Numbered from the stretch's first letter, positions 15,873 through 24,300 are shown. The stretch: 45,684 bases of DNA from Collinsella sp. (GCA_019419585.1 DXZQ01000006.1:51131-96814), one strand, 5' to 3'. Numbers and translations: made by a program. Notes: generated by a model from the letters alone, not told the origin.

Positions 15873-16616
15873 CTAGATGTCAAAAACGTAGCGAGACCCA
15901 ACGATCCGCTGACGACCGATGATAAACGGCCGCCGCTGCTCATCGAAAAAGAAGGCTTCCATATAAAACAAGGGTTCGCCAACGGGAACTGCCAACAGTC
16001 GAGCGACCTCGGGCGACGCGCACGCGATCTCGAGCGTGCACGGGTCGGTAAACGCGGGCGTGCGGCCCGTCCGGTTGCACACGAACTCAAAAATGGATTG
16101 GTTAGATAGAGGTGCCGTTGATAGATAGGCGTTGTCCTCGTAAACATAAATGTTGTTCTCGAGCATGACAGGGACGCCATCGGCAGTACGCACGCGCTCA
16201 ACGCAAATCAAGTCAGTTCCAACGGGAACACCAAAGAACTGTGCTTCGGTGGAATCCGCCGGCAGTATCTTTCTCGAAATGACACACGCCCCCGGTTCCA
16301 TTCCGTTAGCGCGGCATGCGTCCGAAAAACTCTGGACGTCATCCTTCTGGCGAATCTTGCGCTTGAGCTTGGGGGCATTGACAAACGTGCCTTTCCCCTG
16401 TCGCTTCGTTAGATAGCCCTGTTGGACGAGCTCCTCAATAGCGCGTCGCACGGTAACGCGGCCAACTTTATAGCTCTCAGCCAATTCGAATTCGTTGGGT
16501 ATCCGCGCACCTGCCTTGTAGGCACCGGAGTTGATTTCGTTTTTGATGATATCGATAACCTGTTGGTACAGCGGTATCGCTGCTTTACCGTCAGTTAGCC
16601 CTTCAGTCGGTGGCAT
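15873..16616 (-). CDS. GntR/HutC-family regulator with UTRA ligand domain
   Basis: A 247-residue regulator. Residues 14-80 form the GntR winged helix (PLYQQVIDIIKNEINSGAYK, NEFELAESYKVGRVTVRRAI, YLTKRQGKGTFV). Residues 95-245 are a UTRA sensor domain (VERVRTADGVPVMLENNIYV and the closing GRQRIVGSRYVFDI). UTRA domains bind small effectors, often phosphosugars; FrlR in E. coli is of this type. The gene lies directly upstream of the operon in the same orientation, but is cut off by its own terminator. It is therefore expected to bind the double palindrome at 15697-15736 and to be released by a pathway intermediate. ATG 16616 has a GAGAGGG site. Confidence 0.87.
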   Translation of the reverse strand: MPPTEGLTDGKAAIPLYQQVIDIIKNEINSGAYKAGARIPNEFELAESYKVGRVTVRRAIEELVQQGYLTKRQGKGTFVNAPKLKRKIRQKDDVQSFSDACRANGMEPGACVISRKILPADSTEAQFFGVPVGTDLICVERVRTADGVPVMLENNIYVYEDNAYLSTAPLSNQSIFEFVCNRTGRTPAFTDPCTLEIACASPEVARLLAVPVGEPLFYMEAFFFDEQRRPFIIGRQRIVGSRYVFDI

Positions 16617-16646
16617 ATACCCTCTCCCAGCACAATTAAGTCAAAA

Positions 16647-16683
16647 GCGGGCTCAAGGGCATTCAACAAGCCCTTGAGCCCGC
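16647..16683 (-). terminator. Rho-independent terminator after the HAD gene
   Basis: A perfect 14-bp stem GCGGGCTCAAGGGC/GCCCTTGAGCCCGC with a 9-nt loop is followed on the minus strand by TTTTGAC. It lies between the HAD gene at 16767 and gntR. Confidence 0.75.
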
Positions 16684-16766
16684 ATTAGCATAAAGTATGC
16701 TTGCTGCCGCACCAAAATGTTGGCTATTTACTCATCTGACCCGAAAAACGCGCAACTACCGCGCTC

Positions 16767-17426
16767 CTAAGAAAGCGTGAGCAGCTCCGGCAGCTGGTCG
16801 ATAATCTTGTCCGCGGCATCCTGGCTAAAGCCAAAGCGCTCCTCGCGCTTGGCAATGACTGTCAGGCCGGCTCGCTTGCCGGCAGTGATGCCGGGCACCG
16901 AATCCTCAACGCAGCAGCAGCGATTCGCGGGCAGCCCCAGCAGATCCAGCGCATGCAGGTAGATGTCGGGCTCGGGCTTGCTCTCCTTAAACTGCTCGCC
17001 GCTCACCACATACTCAAAGGCATCCGACAGCCCGCACGCGTTGAGCACTTCCTCGATGCTAACCATGGGCGACGAGCTGGCAAGCGCCACGCGAACGCCG
17101 CGGCGCGGCAGCTCTCGAATCGTATCCACGGCGCCTGGGTTAATCAAAGCCTGATAGTCGCGCGGACGCTTATGCGCCCACTCGTCCCAACGGGCCAACG
17201 CTTCCTCGCCAGTAAAATGCCCCTTACCGGCGCGCTCAAACCAATCGACCAGCATATGCAGGAAGAACTGATGCGAGGTACCGACCTGCCCATTCAACTC
17301 CTCTTGAGTCAGGTTAAGCCCAAGCTCCTTGGCAAACGCGGCAGTCTCGCCCAGGTAGTAATACTCGGTATCGACAATGACGCCGTCCATGTCAAAGATA
17401 ACGGCGTCGAACGGAAATGCGGACAC
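16767..17426 (-). CDS. HAD-superfamily hydrolase (beta-phosphoglucomutase-like)
   Basis: A 219-residue HAD phosphatase/phosphomutase of subfamily IA. Motif I is VIFDMDGVIVDTE (nucleophile and acid/base Asp), motif II is VALASSSPM, motif III Lys lies in GEQFKESKPEPDIY, and motif IV is CCCVEDSVPGI. These enzymes act on small phosphosugars in the cytoplasm; whether this is a mutase or a phosphatase cannot be told. GTG 17426 is chosen because AGGGAGGG lies 4 nt before it; the upstream frame has no support. The gene lies downstream of a second HAD gene in the same orientation and is closed by a strong terminator. Confidence 0.83.
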   Translation of the reverse strand: MSAFPFDAVIFDMDGVIVDTEYYYLGETAAFAKELGLNLTQEELNGQVGTSHQFFLHMLVDWFERAGKGHFTGEEALARWDEWAHKRPRDYQALINPGAVDTIRELPRRGVRVALASSSPMVSIEEVLNACGLSDAFEYVVSGEQFKESKPEPDIYLHALDLLGLPANRCCCVEDSVPGITAGKRAGLTVIAKREERFGFSQDAADKIIDQLPELLTLS

Positions 17427-17489
17427 GGCACCCTCCCTAACAAAAGGACGCCCGCGAGCAGGCGCCCGAACCATGCATTATCGGCGATT

Positions 17490-18332
17490 CTAGCCCAGCA
17501 GCTTATCCAGCGCCACCGCAATGCCATCTTCGTTGTTATTGGCGGTCACCATCTGGGCCACAGCCTTAACCTCATCGACGGCGTTGCCCATGGCGACACC
17601 GGTGCCGGCCCACTCAATCATGGACTTGTCGTTCTGGCCGTCGCCAAACGATACGACCTCACTGGCATCGATGCCGAGCTTGGGCAGGGCACCCTCGAGC
17701 GCGCGGGCCTTGTCGATACCGGGCGCCGTGTACTCAAAGTACCAGTCGGCCGTAAACATGCCCGAAAGCGTCTGGGTAAAGGGCGCATACATCTCCTCGT
17801 GATGCGCTTGCAGATAGGCAGGATCGCCCGCAGTAAGTAGCTTGTCCACGGGATAAGCATCAGCGACCTCGTGCAGGCTCTCGACCTCGCGAATCTTAAG
17901 ATCGCACGCGTCGCGCTCATACTTGACGATATTCTTCTGCGAGCCGTCAGGCAGCGTGATCATGCAATGGTACGAGTCCTCGACGTGCAAATCGCGACCG
18001 AGCGAAATCATAGGGATCACGTCAAAATTGCGCAGATGATCAATCAGGCGATGCAATTCGTCGGCAGGCATAGCCTGATCGAACAGCACCTCGTCGGTCT
18101 GGGCATCGACGACGTGAGCGCCGTTAAAGGCCACCAGCAGACCGTCATGGTTTTGAAGGTCGAGCTCCTGCGCCAAGGCGTGAAGACCCCAGGCGGGACG
18201 ACCCGAAGCCAAGATGAGCTTAATACCCGATTCCTGTGCCGCGAGCAGCTTCTCGCGCGTACGCGGGCTGATCACCTTCTGGTCGTTGGTGAGCGTACCG
18301 TCGATATCCATTGCGATGGCTTTGATTGCCAT
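17490..18332 (-). CDS. Cof-type HAD phosphatase
   Basis: A 280-residue Cof/YwpJ-type HAD phosphatase with MAIKAIAMDIDGTLTNDQKV at the N-terminus, motif II ILASGRPAWGLHAL, the large C2 cap in the middle and the C-terminal VVSFGDGQNDKSMIEWAGTG followed by VAMGNAVDEVKAVA. Such enzymes dephosphorylate sugar phosphates or pyridoxal phosphate. ATG 18332 is preceded by AGGGAGG; the frame upstream of it is noise. The next HAD gene begins 63 nt downstream, so the two may be cotranscribed. Confidence 0.86.
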   Translation of the reverse strand: MAIKAIAMDIDGTLTNDQKVISPRTREKLLAAQESGIKLILASGRPAWGLHALAQELDLQNHDGLLVAFNGAHVVDAQTDEVLFDQAMPADELHRLIDHLRNFDVIPMISLGRDLHVEDSYHCMITLPDGSQKNIVKYERDACDLKIREVESLHEVADAYPVDKLLTAGDPAYLQAHHEEMYAPFTQTLSGMFTADWYFEYTAPGIDKARALEGALPKLGIDASEVVSFGDGQNDKSMIEWAGTGVAMGNAVDEVKAVAQMVTANNNEDGIAVALDKLLG

Positions 18333-18506
18333 ATATGCCTCCCTGTCATTGAACAACCTTGTCTGAGCCATCATACAGAACACCCACGGCGGCTCTGCCT
18401 GCAACGGGTAAAAAGTCATATTGTCCCGAACATGAATGGCGCGCCTTCGACGATTGCGATGCCCGTCGAGGCGCCTCCCGATACATTCCATCCTATCCAA
18501 ATAGCA

Positions 18507-18538
18507 AAGGGCCCGCATCCCAACGGATACGGGCCCTT
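18507..18538 (-). terminator. Terminator of pgi
   Basis: Arms AAGGGCCCGCATCC and GGATACGGGCCCTT (one mismatch) with a CAAC loop lie about 30 nt past the pgi stop codon; on the minus strand the stem ends in CCCTTTGCT. Confidence 0.65.
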
Positions 18539-18569
18539 GTCGGCTATGCGTTAGTTTTCGCAGCGAATC

Positions 18570-20264
18570 CTACTTGCGGTGAGCTCGGTAGAACTCGATG
18601 AGCGCCTGGGTCGAAGCGTCCTGCTCGGCCTTGGCGGCGTCGTCGTGGAAGGCCGGGGTAATCTGCTTGGCAAGCTGCTTGCCCAGCTCGACGCCCCACT
18701 GGTCGTAGGAGTCGATGCCCCAGACCGTGCCCTCGACAAACGTAATGTGCTCGTACAGGGCGATGAGCTCGCCGAGCGCGAACGGGGTCAACGTGTCGCC
18801 GAAGATCGAGGTCGTCGGACGGTTGCCCTCAAAGCAGCGGGCCGGGACGATCTGCTCGGGCGTGCCCTCGGCGCGCACCTCATCGGCCGTCTTACCAAAG
18901 GCGAGTGCCTTGGTCTGGGCCAGGAAGTTGCCCAGGAACAGCTCGTGGACATCCTGGCCGCTGTCGGTTGCGGGGTTGGCAGTGTTGGCGAAAGCGATAA
19001 AGTCGGCCGGGACCACCACGGTGCCCTGGTGCAGCAGCTGGTAGAAGGCGTGCTGACCGTTGGTGCCGGGCTCGCCCCAGAAGATCTCACCGGTGTCGGA
19101 GGTCACGGCGCTGCCGTCCCAGCGGACATGCTTGCCGTTGGACTCCATGGTGAGCTGCTGCAGGTAGGCCGGGAAACGGTGCAGGTACTGGCAGTACGGA
19201 AGCACGGCATGGCTCTTGGAACCGAAGAAGTTGACGTACCAGACGTTGAGCAGGCCCATCAGCGCGACGGCATTGTTCTCGAGCGGGGTATTGCAGAAGT
19301 ACTCATCGATAGCATGGAAGCCCTCGAGGAACTGCTGGAAGCGCTCGGGGCCGAGCACGACGATCAGCGACAGGCCCACGGCGGAGTCGACGGAGTAGCG
19401 GCCGCCGACCCAGTTCCAGAAGCCGAAGGCGTTGGCGGGGTCGATACCGAAAGCCTCGACCTTCTCGAGTGCGGTGGAAACGGCGACGAAGTGCTTGGCA
19501 ACGGCGTCGGCGTTCTGCTCATCGGAACCGTCGATGGCGCCCTGAGCCTTGAGCTGCTCGAGCATCCAGGTCTTGACCTCGCGGGCGTTGGTGAGGGTCT
19601 CAAGCGTGGTGAAGGTCTTGGAGACGATGATCACGAGCGTGGTCTCGGGATCGAGGCCCTTGAGCTTCTCTGCCTGATCGTTGGGGTCGATGTTGGAGAT
19701 ATAGCGGCAGTCTATACCGGCGTCGGCATAGGGACGCAGGGCCTCGTAAGCCATGACCGGACCCAAATCGGAGCCGCCGATGCCGATAGACACCAGGTGC
19801 TCGATCTTCTTGCCGGTAACGCCCTTCCACTCACCGGAGCGCACGCGCTCGGCGAAGGCATACATGCGATCGAGGACCTCGTGCACGTCGGCGACGACAT
19901 CCTGGCCGTCGACGATAAGCTGGCCCTTCTCGCTTGCCGGACGGCGCAGCGCGGTGTGCAGGACGGCGCGGTCCTCGGTGGTGTTGATGTGCTCGCCGGA
20001 GAACATGGCGTCGCGGCGCTCCTCGAGCTTCACCTCGCGGGCAAGATCGCACAGCAGCTTGACGGTCTCATCGGTCACCAGGTTCTTGGACAGATCGAAG
20101 TGCAGGTCACCGGCGTCAAAGCTCAGCTTGTTCACGCGCTCGGCATCGGCGGCGAACCAGGCCTTGAGGTCGATACCTTCAGCCTCGAGCTTCTCCTGAT
20201 GAGCCTCGAGCGCCTTCCAAGCGGCAGTCGACGTAGCATCGATAGGTGCGGCAACAGTTGCCAT
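18570..20264 (-). CDS. pgi: Glucose-6-phosphate isomerase
   Basis: A 564-residue phosphoglucose isomerase, normal length for the long bacterial/eukaryotic type. It interconverts glucose 6-phosphate and fructose 6-phosphate in the cytoplasm. Signatures: HLVSIGIGGSDLGPVMAYEA, VIIVSKTFTTLETLTNA, the PGI signature WVGGRYSVDSAVGL, and FWGEPGTNGQHAFYQLLHQG. ATG 20264 has GAGGAGG upstream and replaces a longer frame without support. A terminator follows. It would process the glucose 6-phosphate expected from the FrlB-like deglycase, although it is a housekeeping gene and need not be linked to that operon. Confidence 0.96.
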   Translation of the reverse strand: MATVAAPIDATSTAAWKALEAHQEKLEAEGIDLKAWFAADAERVNKLSFDAGDLHFDLSKNLVTDETVKLLCDLAREVKLEERRDAMFSGEHINTTEDRAVLHTALRRPASEKGQLIVDGQDVVADVHEVLDRMYAFAERVRSGEWKGVTGKKIEHLVSIGIGGSDLGPVMAYEALRPYADAGIDCRYISNIDPNDQAEKLKGLDPETTLVIIVSKTFTTLETLTNAREVKTWMLEQLKAQGAIDGSDEQNADAVAKHFVAVSTALEKVEAFGIDPANAFGFWNWVGGRYSVDSAVGLSLIVVLGPERFQQFLEGFHAIDEYFCNTPLENNAVALMGLLNVWYVNFFGSKSHAVLPYCQYLHRFPAYLQQLTMESNGKHVRWDGSAVTSDTGEIFWGEPGTNGQHAFYQLLHQGTVVVPADFIAFANTANPATDSGQDVHELFLGNFLAQTKALAFGKTADEVRAEGTPEQIVPARCFEGNRPTTSIFGDTLTPFALGELIALYEHITFVEGTVWGIDSYDQWGVELGKQLAKQITPAFHDDAAKAEQDASTQALIEFYRAHRK

Positions 20265-20395
20265 AGAGTCCTCCTCAGCATACGGGCGCACGCCTCCATG
20301 CGCCCGGACATTCAGATGCCACTATTCTAGCGCAGGTCAAGACTATAATCAGCGAGCGTTGCCAATCGGCCCCCAAACGGCAACCGACCAAAAAG

Positions 20396-20449
20396 GGACA
20401 GGTTTATTTTGGCAGGTCAAACGCTTTACCTACCAAAATAAACCTGTCC
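20396..20449. repeat. 54-nt perfect-hairpin palindromic element
   Basis: Arms 20396-20417 and 20428-20449 are 22 nt each, reverse complementary apart from one position that can pair as G-U, around a 10-nt loop. Each arm starts GGACAGGTTTATTTTGG. No T run follows. It lies between the divergent pgi and Y-family polymerase genes, where no terminator is needed, so a dispersed REP-like palindrome is more likely. Confidence 0.7.
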
Positions 20450-20535
20450 ATTCCTGGCAGGTTTTGACGGTGTCCGCGCAAGTGGGTATTATCGAACAGA
20501 TATTCGATAAGAACATGTGTTTGATGGGAGGACGC

Positions 20536-22041
20536 GTGGGGCTCGAGCGTCACACCTATATCTGCATAGACCTTAAGACGTTTTACGCCAGCGTCGAGTG
20601 CGTCGATCGCGGACTCGACCCACTCACTACATGCCTGGTCGTTGCCGACGAATCGCGCGGACGCACGACCATCTGCCTCGCCATCACGCAGGCCATGAAG
20701 GACCTCGGCATCCACAACCGCTGCCGTCTGTTCGAGATACCCGACGGCATCGACTGCATCAAGGCCGTACCGCGCATGCAGCACTACATGGAGGTGTCGG
20801 CGCAAATCTACGGCATCTATCTGGAATACGTGAGCCCGCAAGACATTCACGTCTATTCAATCGACGAATGCTTTATCGACGTGACGCCCTATCTAGACCT
20901 CTACCACACCAATGCCGAAGGGTTCGCCTGCATGCTGCGCGACGAGGTCCTCGCGCGCACCGGCATCACGGCCACCGTCGGCATCGGCCCCAACCTATTC
21001 CAGGCCAAGGTGGCGCTCGACATTACCGCCAAGCACGTACCCAGCCGCATTGGCGTACTCGACGACGAGACCTTTCGCAAAGAGATCTGGCCCCATCGTC
21101 CCATCACCGACATCTGGGGCATCGGCCCCGGCGTGGCGGCGCGGCTCGAAAAGTACGGCGTCTACGACCTGATGGGCGTCGCCGCGCTCGACGAAAACCT
21201 GCTATACGATGAGCTCGGTGTCAATGCCGAGTATCTGATCGACCACGCCTTTGGGCGTGAGCCAACAACTATCGCCGATATCCAAGCTTATCGCCCGCAA
21301 GCGACCTCGACCACCACGGGGCAAGTGCTCTCGAAGGGCTATGCCTACGAGCAGGCCTACACCGTCTTGCGCGAAATGGCCGATGCCGCCGTGCTGGATT
21401 TGATCGACAAGCACGTGGTGTGTGACAGCATCTCGCTCTTTGTGGGCTACGCGAGCGAGCGAGCCGACATACGCCGGCTCGATGCCAGCGGCACAGCACA
21501 ATATGTAGACGGATGCGGGCACCTGCGCTCAAGCACGTCGAGCATCGAACCCGCCGCGACCGCCGGTCCCGAACTCGCCCCCCGTGCGCCCAAGCCCGTC
21601 CAGCACGATGACGAACGGCGGCGCCTGGTGCGCGAGGCGCAGGCAATCGATGGCATCTTTGTAGGAGAACATGGCGGCAAACCGCGTGGTGGCTATGCCG
21701 CGCTCTTCGCGCACTCTAACGCCTCGCGAAAGCTGCCCGAGCGCACCAATTCGTTTAAGAAGATCATGGGTTATTTCGATGAGCTCTGGGCACAGACGGT
21801 CGACCCCAAACGACCGATCAAGCGCATCAACCTGGGATTTGGCAACCTCATGCCCGAGGAATTTGCCACCGTCAATCTGTTCAGCGACGTCGAGGCCGAC
21901 GAGCGCGAACGCGACCTGGCGCGCGCCGTCCTGGCCGTAAAAGGCAAGTACGGCAAGAACGCCCTAGTCAAAGGATTGAGCCTTACCGCTGGTGCCACCG
22001 CACGCGAGCGCAACGATCAGGTAGGAGGGCATCGTGCCTAA
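20536..22041 (+). CDS. Y-family DNA polymerase (UmuC/ImpB/UvrX-like)
   Basis: A 501-residue Y-family polymerase. YICIDLKTFYASVECVDRG holds the first catalytic Asp and the steric-gate aromatic pair; VYSIDECFIDVTPYLDLY holds the catalytic Asp-Glu; VGIGPNLFQAKVALDITAKH and DIWGIGPGVAARLEKYGV form the fingers and thumb helix-hairpin-helix. A longer, low-complexity linker (about residues 325-385) precedes the little-finger domain. It is therefore a translesion polymerase of the Gram-positive UvrX/YqjW type. GTG 20536 is chosen because GGGAGG lies 4 nt before it. The last 8 nt overlap the YolD-like gene, a classic two-gene unit, usually SOS controlled, though I see no clear LexA box. Confidence 0.87.
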   Translation: MGLERHTYICIDLKTFYASVECVDRGLDPLTTCLVVADESRGRTTICLAITQAMKDLGIHNRCRLFEIPDGIDCIKAVPRMQHYMEVSAQIYGIYLEYVSPQDIHVYSIDECFIDVTPYLDLYHTNAEGFACMLRDEVLARTGITATVGIGPNLFQAKVALDITAKHVPSRIGVLDDETFRKEIWPHRPITDIWGIGPGVAARLEKYGVYDLMGVAALDENLLYDELGVNAEYLIDHAFGREPTTIADIQAYRPQATSTTTGQVLSKGYAYEQAYTVLREMADAAVLDLIDKHVVCDSISLFVGYASERADIRRLDASGTAQYVDGCGHLRSSTSSIEPAATAGPELAPRAPKPVQHDDERRRLVREAQAIDGIFVGEHGGKPRGGYAALFAHSNASRKLPERTNSFKKIMGYFDELWAQTVDPKRPIKRINLGFGNLMPEEFATVNLFSDVEADERERDLARAVLAVKGKYGKNALVKGLSLTAGATARERNDQVGGHRA

Positions 22042-22459
22042 GCCCCAACAACAACCGATGCGGCCGCCGACACCATTTGAGCGCCTGGCGGACCCCGAGG
22101 GAAGACGCCGCTCCGCCGACCCCAAACTCACCGCCAACGGTGCCGTTCGCGCCGGCCGTGCCGCGCAGTTTATGCCCTTCGCCGCTCTCACGGGATACTA
22201 CGAGCTCGTACGTAAGCAAGAAATCACTGTTGAGCCCAAATGCGAACTCACGGAAGAAAAAGCCCTCGAGCTTTCGAAAAAGCTCGAGGGCCTCAAACGC
22301 GGCGACTTGGTGCGCGTCACCTATTACGATACATACGGCTATCGCGCTCGCACGGGCATCCTTGACGAAGTGCTCCCCGCCTTCAAACTGCTCAAGCTCA
22401 AGGATATCGCCATCGACTTCGACGACATCCAAGACATCGAACTGCGCGGACGAGCCTAG
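22034..22459 (+). CDS. YolD-like protein
   Basis: A 141-residue YolD-like protein with the family segment GRAAQFMPFAALTGYYELVR and a C-terminal small beta region GDLVRVTYYDTYGYRARTGI. YolD proteins are encoded next to Y-family polymerases in Firmicutes and are thought to be UmuD-like accessory factors, although their function is not settled. GTG 22034 overlaps the polymerase gene by 8 nt and uses TAGGAGGG as ribosome binding site, so translation is coupled. Confidence 0.83.
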   Translation: MPKPQQQPMRPPTPFERLADPEGRRRSADPKLTANGAVRAGRAAQFMPFAALTGYYELVRKQEITVEPKCELTEEKALELSKKLEGLKRGDLVRVTYYDTYGYRARTGILDEVLPAFKLLKLKDIAIDFDDIQDIELRGRA

Positions 22460-22485
22460 CCAAGGAAGCGCATCCAGGGCGGCGC

Positions 22486-22869
22486 TTACAGCGTCATGAC
22501 GTAGTAGCCCGCGTCTTTCACGGCCGTCTCGAGGACACCGCGATCAACCGGACGCTTAGAGCGCACGCGTGCCGTGTGGTCCGCATACGTCACCGTTGCC
22601 CACACGCCATCCAGCGCATTGAGGGCATTGGCTACGTTCTGAGCGCAGCCGTCACAGCTCATGCCGCCGATGAGCAGCTCATCGCTATAGGGATAGTGTG
22701 ACGCATCGGTATCCGTCACAACAACCTTTTTGGCCTTCTTGCCGCTCGCACCATCGCTGCAACAACTCTTCCCGTGTGTCGAAGCGGCAATGCGACGCAG
22801 TCCAAAAAACATGCCGACGGCAATGACGGCCAGCACGATGAGATTCGCAGGGTTGAGCAAGTCACTCAT
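22486..22869 (-). CDS. Membrane-anchored heavy-metal-associated (HMA) domain protein
   Basis: A 127-residue protein with one N-terminal membrane segment (NLIVLAVIAVGMFFGLRRIA), a short linker with a CC pair (GKSCCSDGASGKKAKK), and a C-terminal HMA domain with the metal-binding motif GGMSCDGCAQNVANAL. HMA domains carry copper(I) or other soft metals, so this is probably a membrane-tethered copper chaperone or sequestration protein. ATG 22869 has AAGGGGA upstream. A CsoR-like palindrome lies 30 bp upstream, which supports copper control. No copper ATPase or CsoR gene is in the window. Confidence 0.83.
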   Translation of the reverse strand: MSDLLNPANLIVLAVIAVGMFFGLRRIAASTHGKSCCSDGASGKKAKKVVVTDTDASHYPYSDELLIGGMSCDGCAQNVANALNALDGVWATVTYADHTARVRSKRPVDRGVLETAVKDAGYYVMTL

Positions 22870-22898
22870 GCGTTCCCCTTTCAAGTAGCCCTATCCAG

Positions 22899-22915
22899 AT
22901 ACCCCCATGGGGTGT
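22899..22915 (-). promoter_or_regulatory. CsoR-like operator upstream of the HMA gene
   Basis: The near-palindrome ATACCCCCATGGGGTGT has the TACCCC-N3-GGGGTR layout typical of copper-responsive CsoR operators. It lies 30 bp before the start codon of the HMA-domain gene. Binding is inferred, not shown. Confidence 0.55.
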
Positions 22916-22977
22916 CCCCATCTTAACCCAAAACCATGTCCGTTCGATCAATTAGTTTCCCTTTTCTTACTTTTTAG

Positions 22978-23005
22978 TTGACCAGGGCTTACTTTCGTGT
23001 ATAAG
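22978..23005 (+). promoter_or_regulatory. Sigma-70-type promoter of the DUF3793-flavodoxin operon
   Basis: TTGACC (22978-22983) and TATAAG (23000-23005) are separated by 16 nt, about 40 nt upstream of the GTG start of the DUF3793 gene. Confidence 0.55.
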
Positions 23006-23043
23006 TTTTCCTAGGCTAACAGTTTAGATCCGTAAGGAGCGCC

Positions 23044-23748
23044 GTGACTCGAACCATTGACATCCCAACATACCAAACGGCTGTCGTGCGCAACTGCTCC
23101 CCTACGCTCGCAGGTATCAAGCCGGCTTCGCTCTTTACCTATCCCGGCGTTTACGCCAACCAAAACGGAAAATCCGGCGCCGCCCATATCGAAGAGCGAC
23201 GCTCTCGCCTGCTCGCCGTCATAGCCCAATGCAACCGCGAGCTCCAGCCACTCGGGATCCACATGAGCGTTTTGGTCTGGCGCCCCTGCGGAGCGCTCAT
23301 CTATGTGTACCGCCCTGCGGACCTCATGCGATACCTCTCCGACCCCCGCGCTACGACGGCGCTTGCCGCCGAAGGTTACGATGTCCACAACCTGTCCGCG
23401 TCTCTGGTGCATCTCGCCGCGCGCATCACGCTGGCAAGCAGCAATGCCGCAGAAAGCGCCTATGACGGCAACGTCTGCGCACTCGCGCGAAATAGGCACT
23501 GCGATACGGGGTGCATGTGCGAGTTCCCCCACGAAATTGGCTATTTTTTGGGCTATCCCTACGAAGATGTCCATCAGTTTATCGTCCAGCGCGGCGAAAA
23601 CTATAAGGTCTTTGGCGCATGGAAGGTATACACAAACGTTGAGCAGGCGCTCACGACCTTCGATTCCTATCGCGCATGCACGCAATGCCTCACCTACATC
23701 TATCAACAGGGCTGCACCCTGGGACAACTTGTCCAGGCAACCCGATAG
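23044..23748 (+). CDS. DUF3793-family protein
   Basis: A 234-residue DUF3793 protein, soluble and Cys-rich (NCSPTLAGIKPASLF at the N-terminus; CDTGCMCEFPHEIGYFLGYP in the middle; ACTQCLTYIYQQG near the end). The middle segment with PHEIG(Y/I)FLGYP is the family hallmark. The family is unstudied, common in anaerobes and often next to a flavodoxin, as here (45 nt downstream), so a redox or iron-limitation role is plausible but not shown. GTG 23044 has AAGGAG upstream. Confidence 0.83.
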   Translation: MTRTIDIPTYQTAVVRNCSPTLAGIKPASLFTYPGVYANQNGKSGAAHIEERRSRLLAVIAQCNRELQPLGIHMSVLVWRPCGALIYVYRPADLMRYLSDPRATTALAAEGYDVHNLSASLVHLAARITLASSNAAESAYDGNVCALARNRHCDTGCMCEFPHEIGYFLGYPYEDVHQFIVQRGENYKVFGAWKVYTNVEQALTTFDSYRACTQCLTYIYQQGCTLGQLVQATR

Positions 23749-23793
23749 AACGTACAAACCGCGGCAAGCGCCGCACGACCGAAAGGACAAAAC

Positions 23794-24213
23794 ATGAGCA
23801 AGATCGCCGTCGTCTATTGGAGCGGTACGGGCAACACCGAGGCCATGGCCAACTTCGTCGCCGAGGGCGCGACGTCAGCCGGAGCCGAGACAGAGGTCAT
23901 CTCCTGCGCCGACTTCTCCGCCGACAAGGCCGCCGGCTATGACGCCTTCGCCTTCGGCTGCCCCGCCATGGGCTCCGAAGAGCTTGAGTACGACGAGTTC
24001 CAGCCGATGTGGGACGAAGTCAAGGAAATTCTCGGCGAGAAGAAGGTCGTTCTTTTTGGTTCCTACTCGTGGGCCGAGGGCGAATGGATGGACAACTGGA
24101 AGGCAGACGCCGACGAGGCGGGTGTCAACGTCGTCGATTCCGCAATCTGCTTCGACGCCCCCGATGACGAGGGCGAGGCCGCCTGTCGCGCCCTTGGAGC
24201 CGAGCTGGCTTAA
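23794..24213 (+). CDS. Short-chain flavodoxin
   Basis: A 139-residue flavodoxin. The FMN phosphate loop is VVYWSGTGNTEAMANFVAEG; the isoalloxazine loops are FGCPAMGSEELEYDEF and LFGSYSWAEGEWMDNW, with aromatic residues stacking the flavin. It is a low-potential one-electron carrier of the cytoplasm. GAAAGGA precedes ATG 23794. It shares a transcript with the DUF3793 gene and is closed by a strong terminator. Confidence 0.93.
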   Translation: MSKIAVVYWSGTGNTEAMANFVAEGATSAGAETEVISCADFSADKAAGYDAFAFGCPAMGSEELEYDEFQPMWDEVKEILGEKKVVLFGSYSWAEGEWMDNWKADADEAGVNVVDSAICFDAPDDEGEAACRALGAELA

Positions 24214-24270
24214 CACGCCACGGGCCGACAAAGCCGAGTCACGACAATACGCATACGTGTCCTAACAAAA

Positions 24271-24300
24271 ACGGGGGCTGGATCCACATCCAGCCCCCGT
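24271..24300. terminator. Bidirectional terminator between flavodoxin and the ABC transporter
   Basis: A perfect 13-bp stem ACGGGGGCTGGAT/ATCCAGCCCCCGT with a 4-nt loop lies between convergent genes. On the minus strand it is followed by TTTTGTTAG, and on the plus strand by TTCC. Confidence 0.8.

Noticed and set aside
18579..20330. 583-codon frame opposite pgi
   Set aside because: It is antisense to a complete pgi with all signatures; long antisense frames are common in GC-rich genes.
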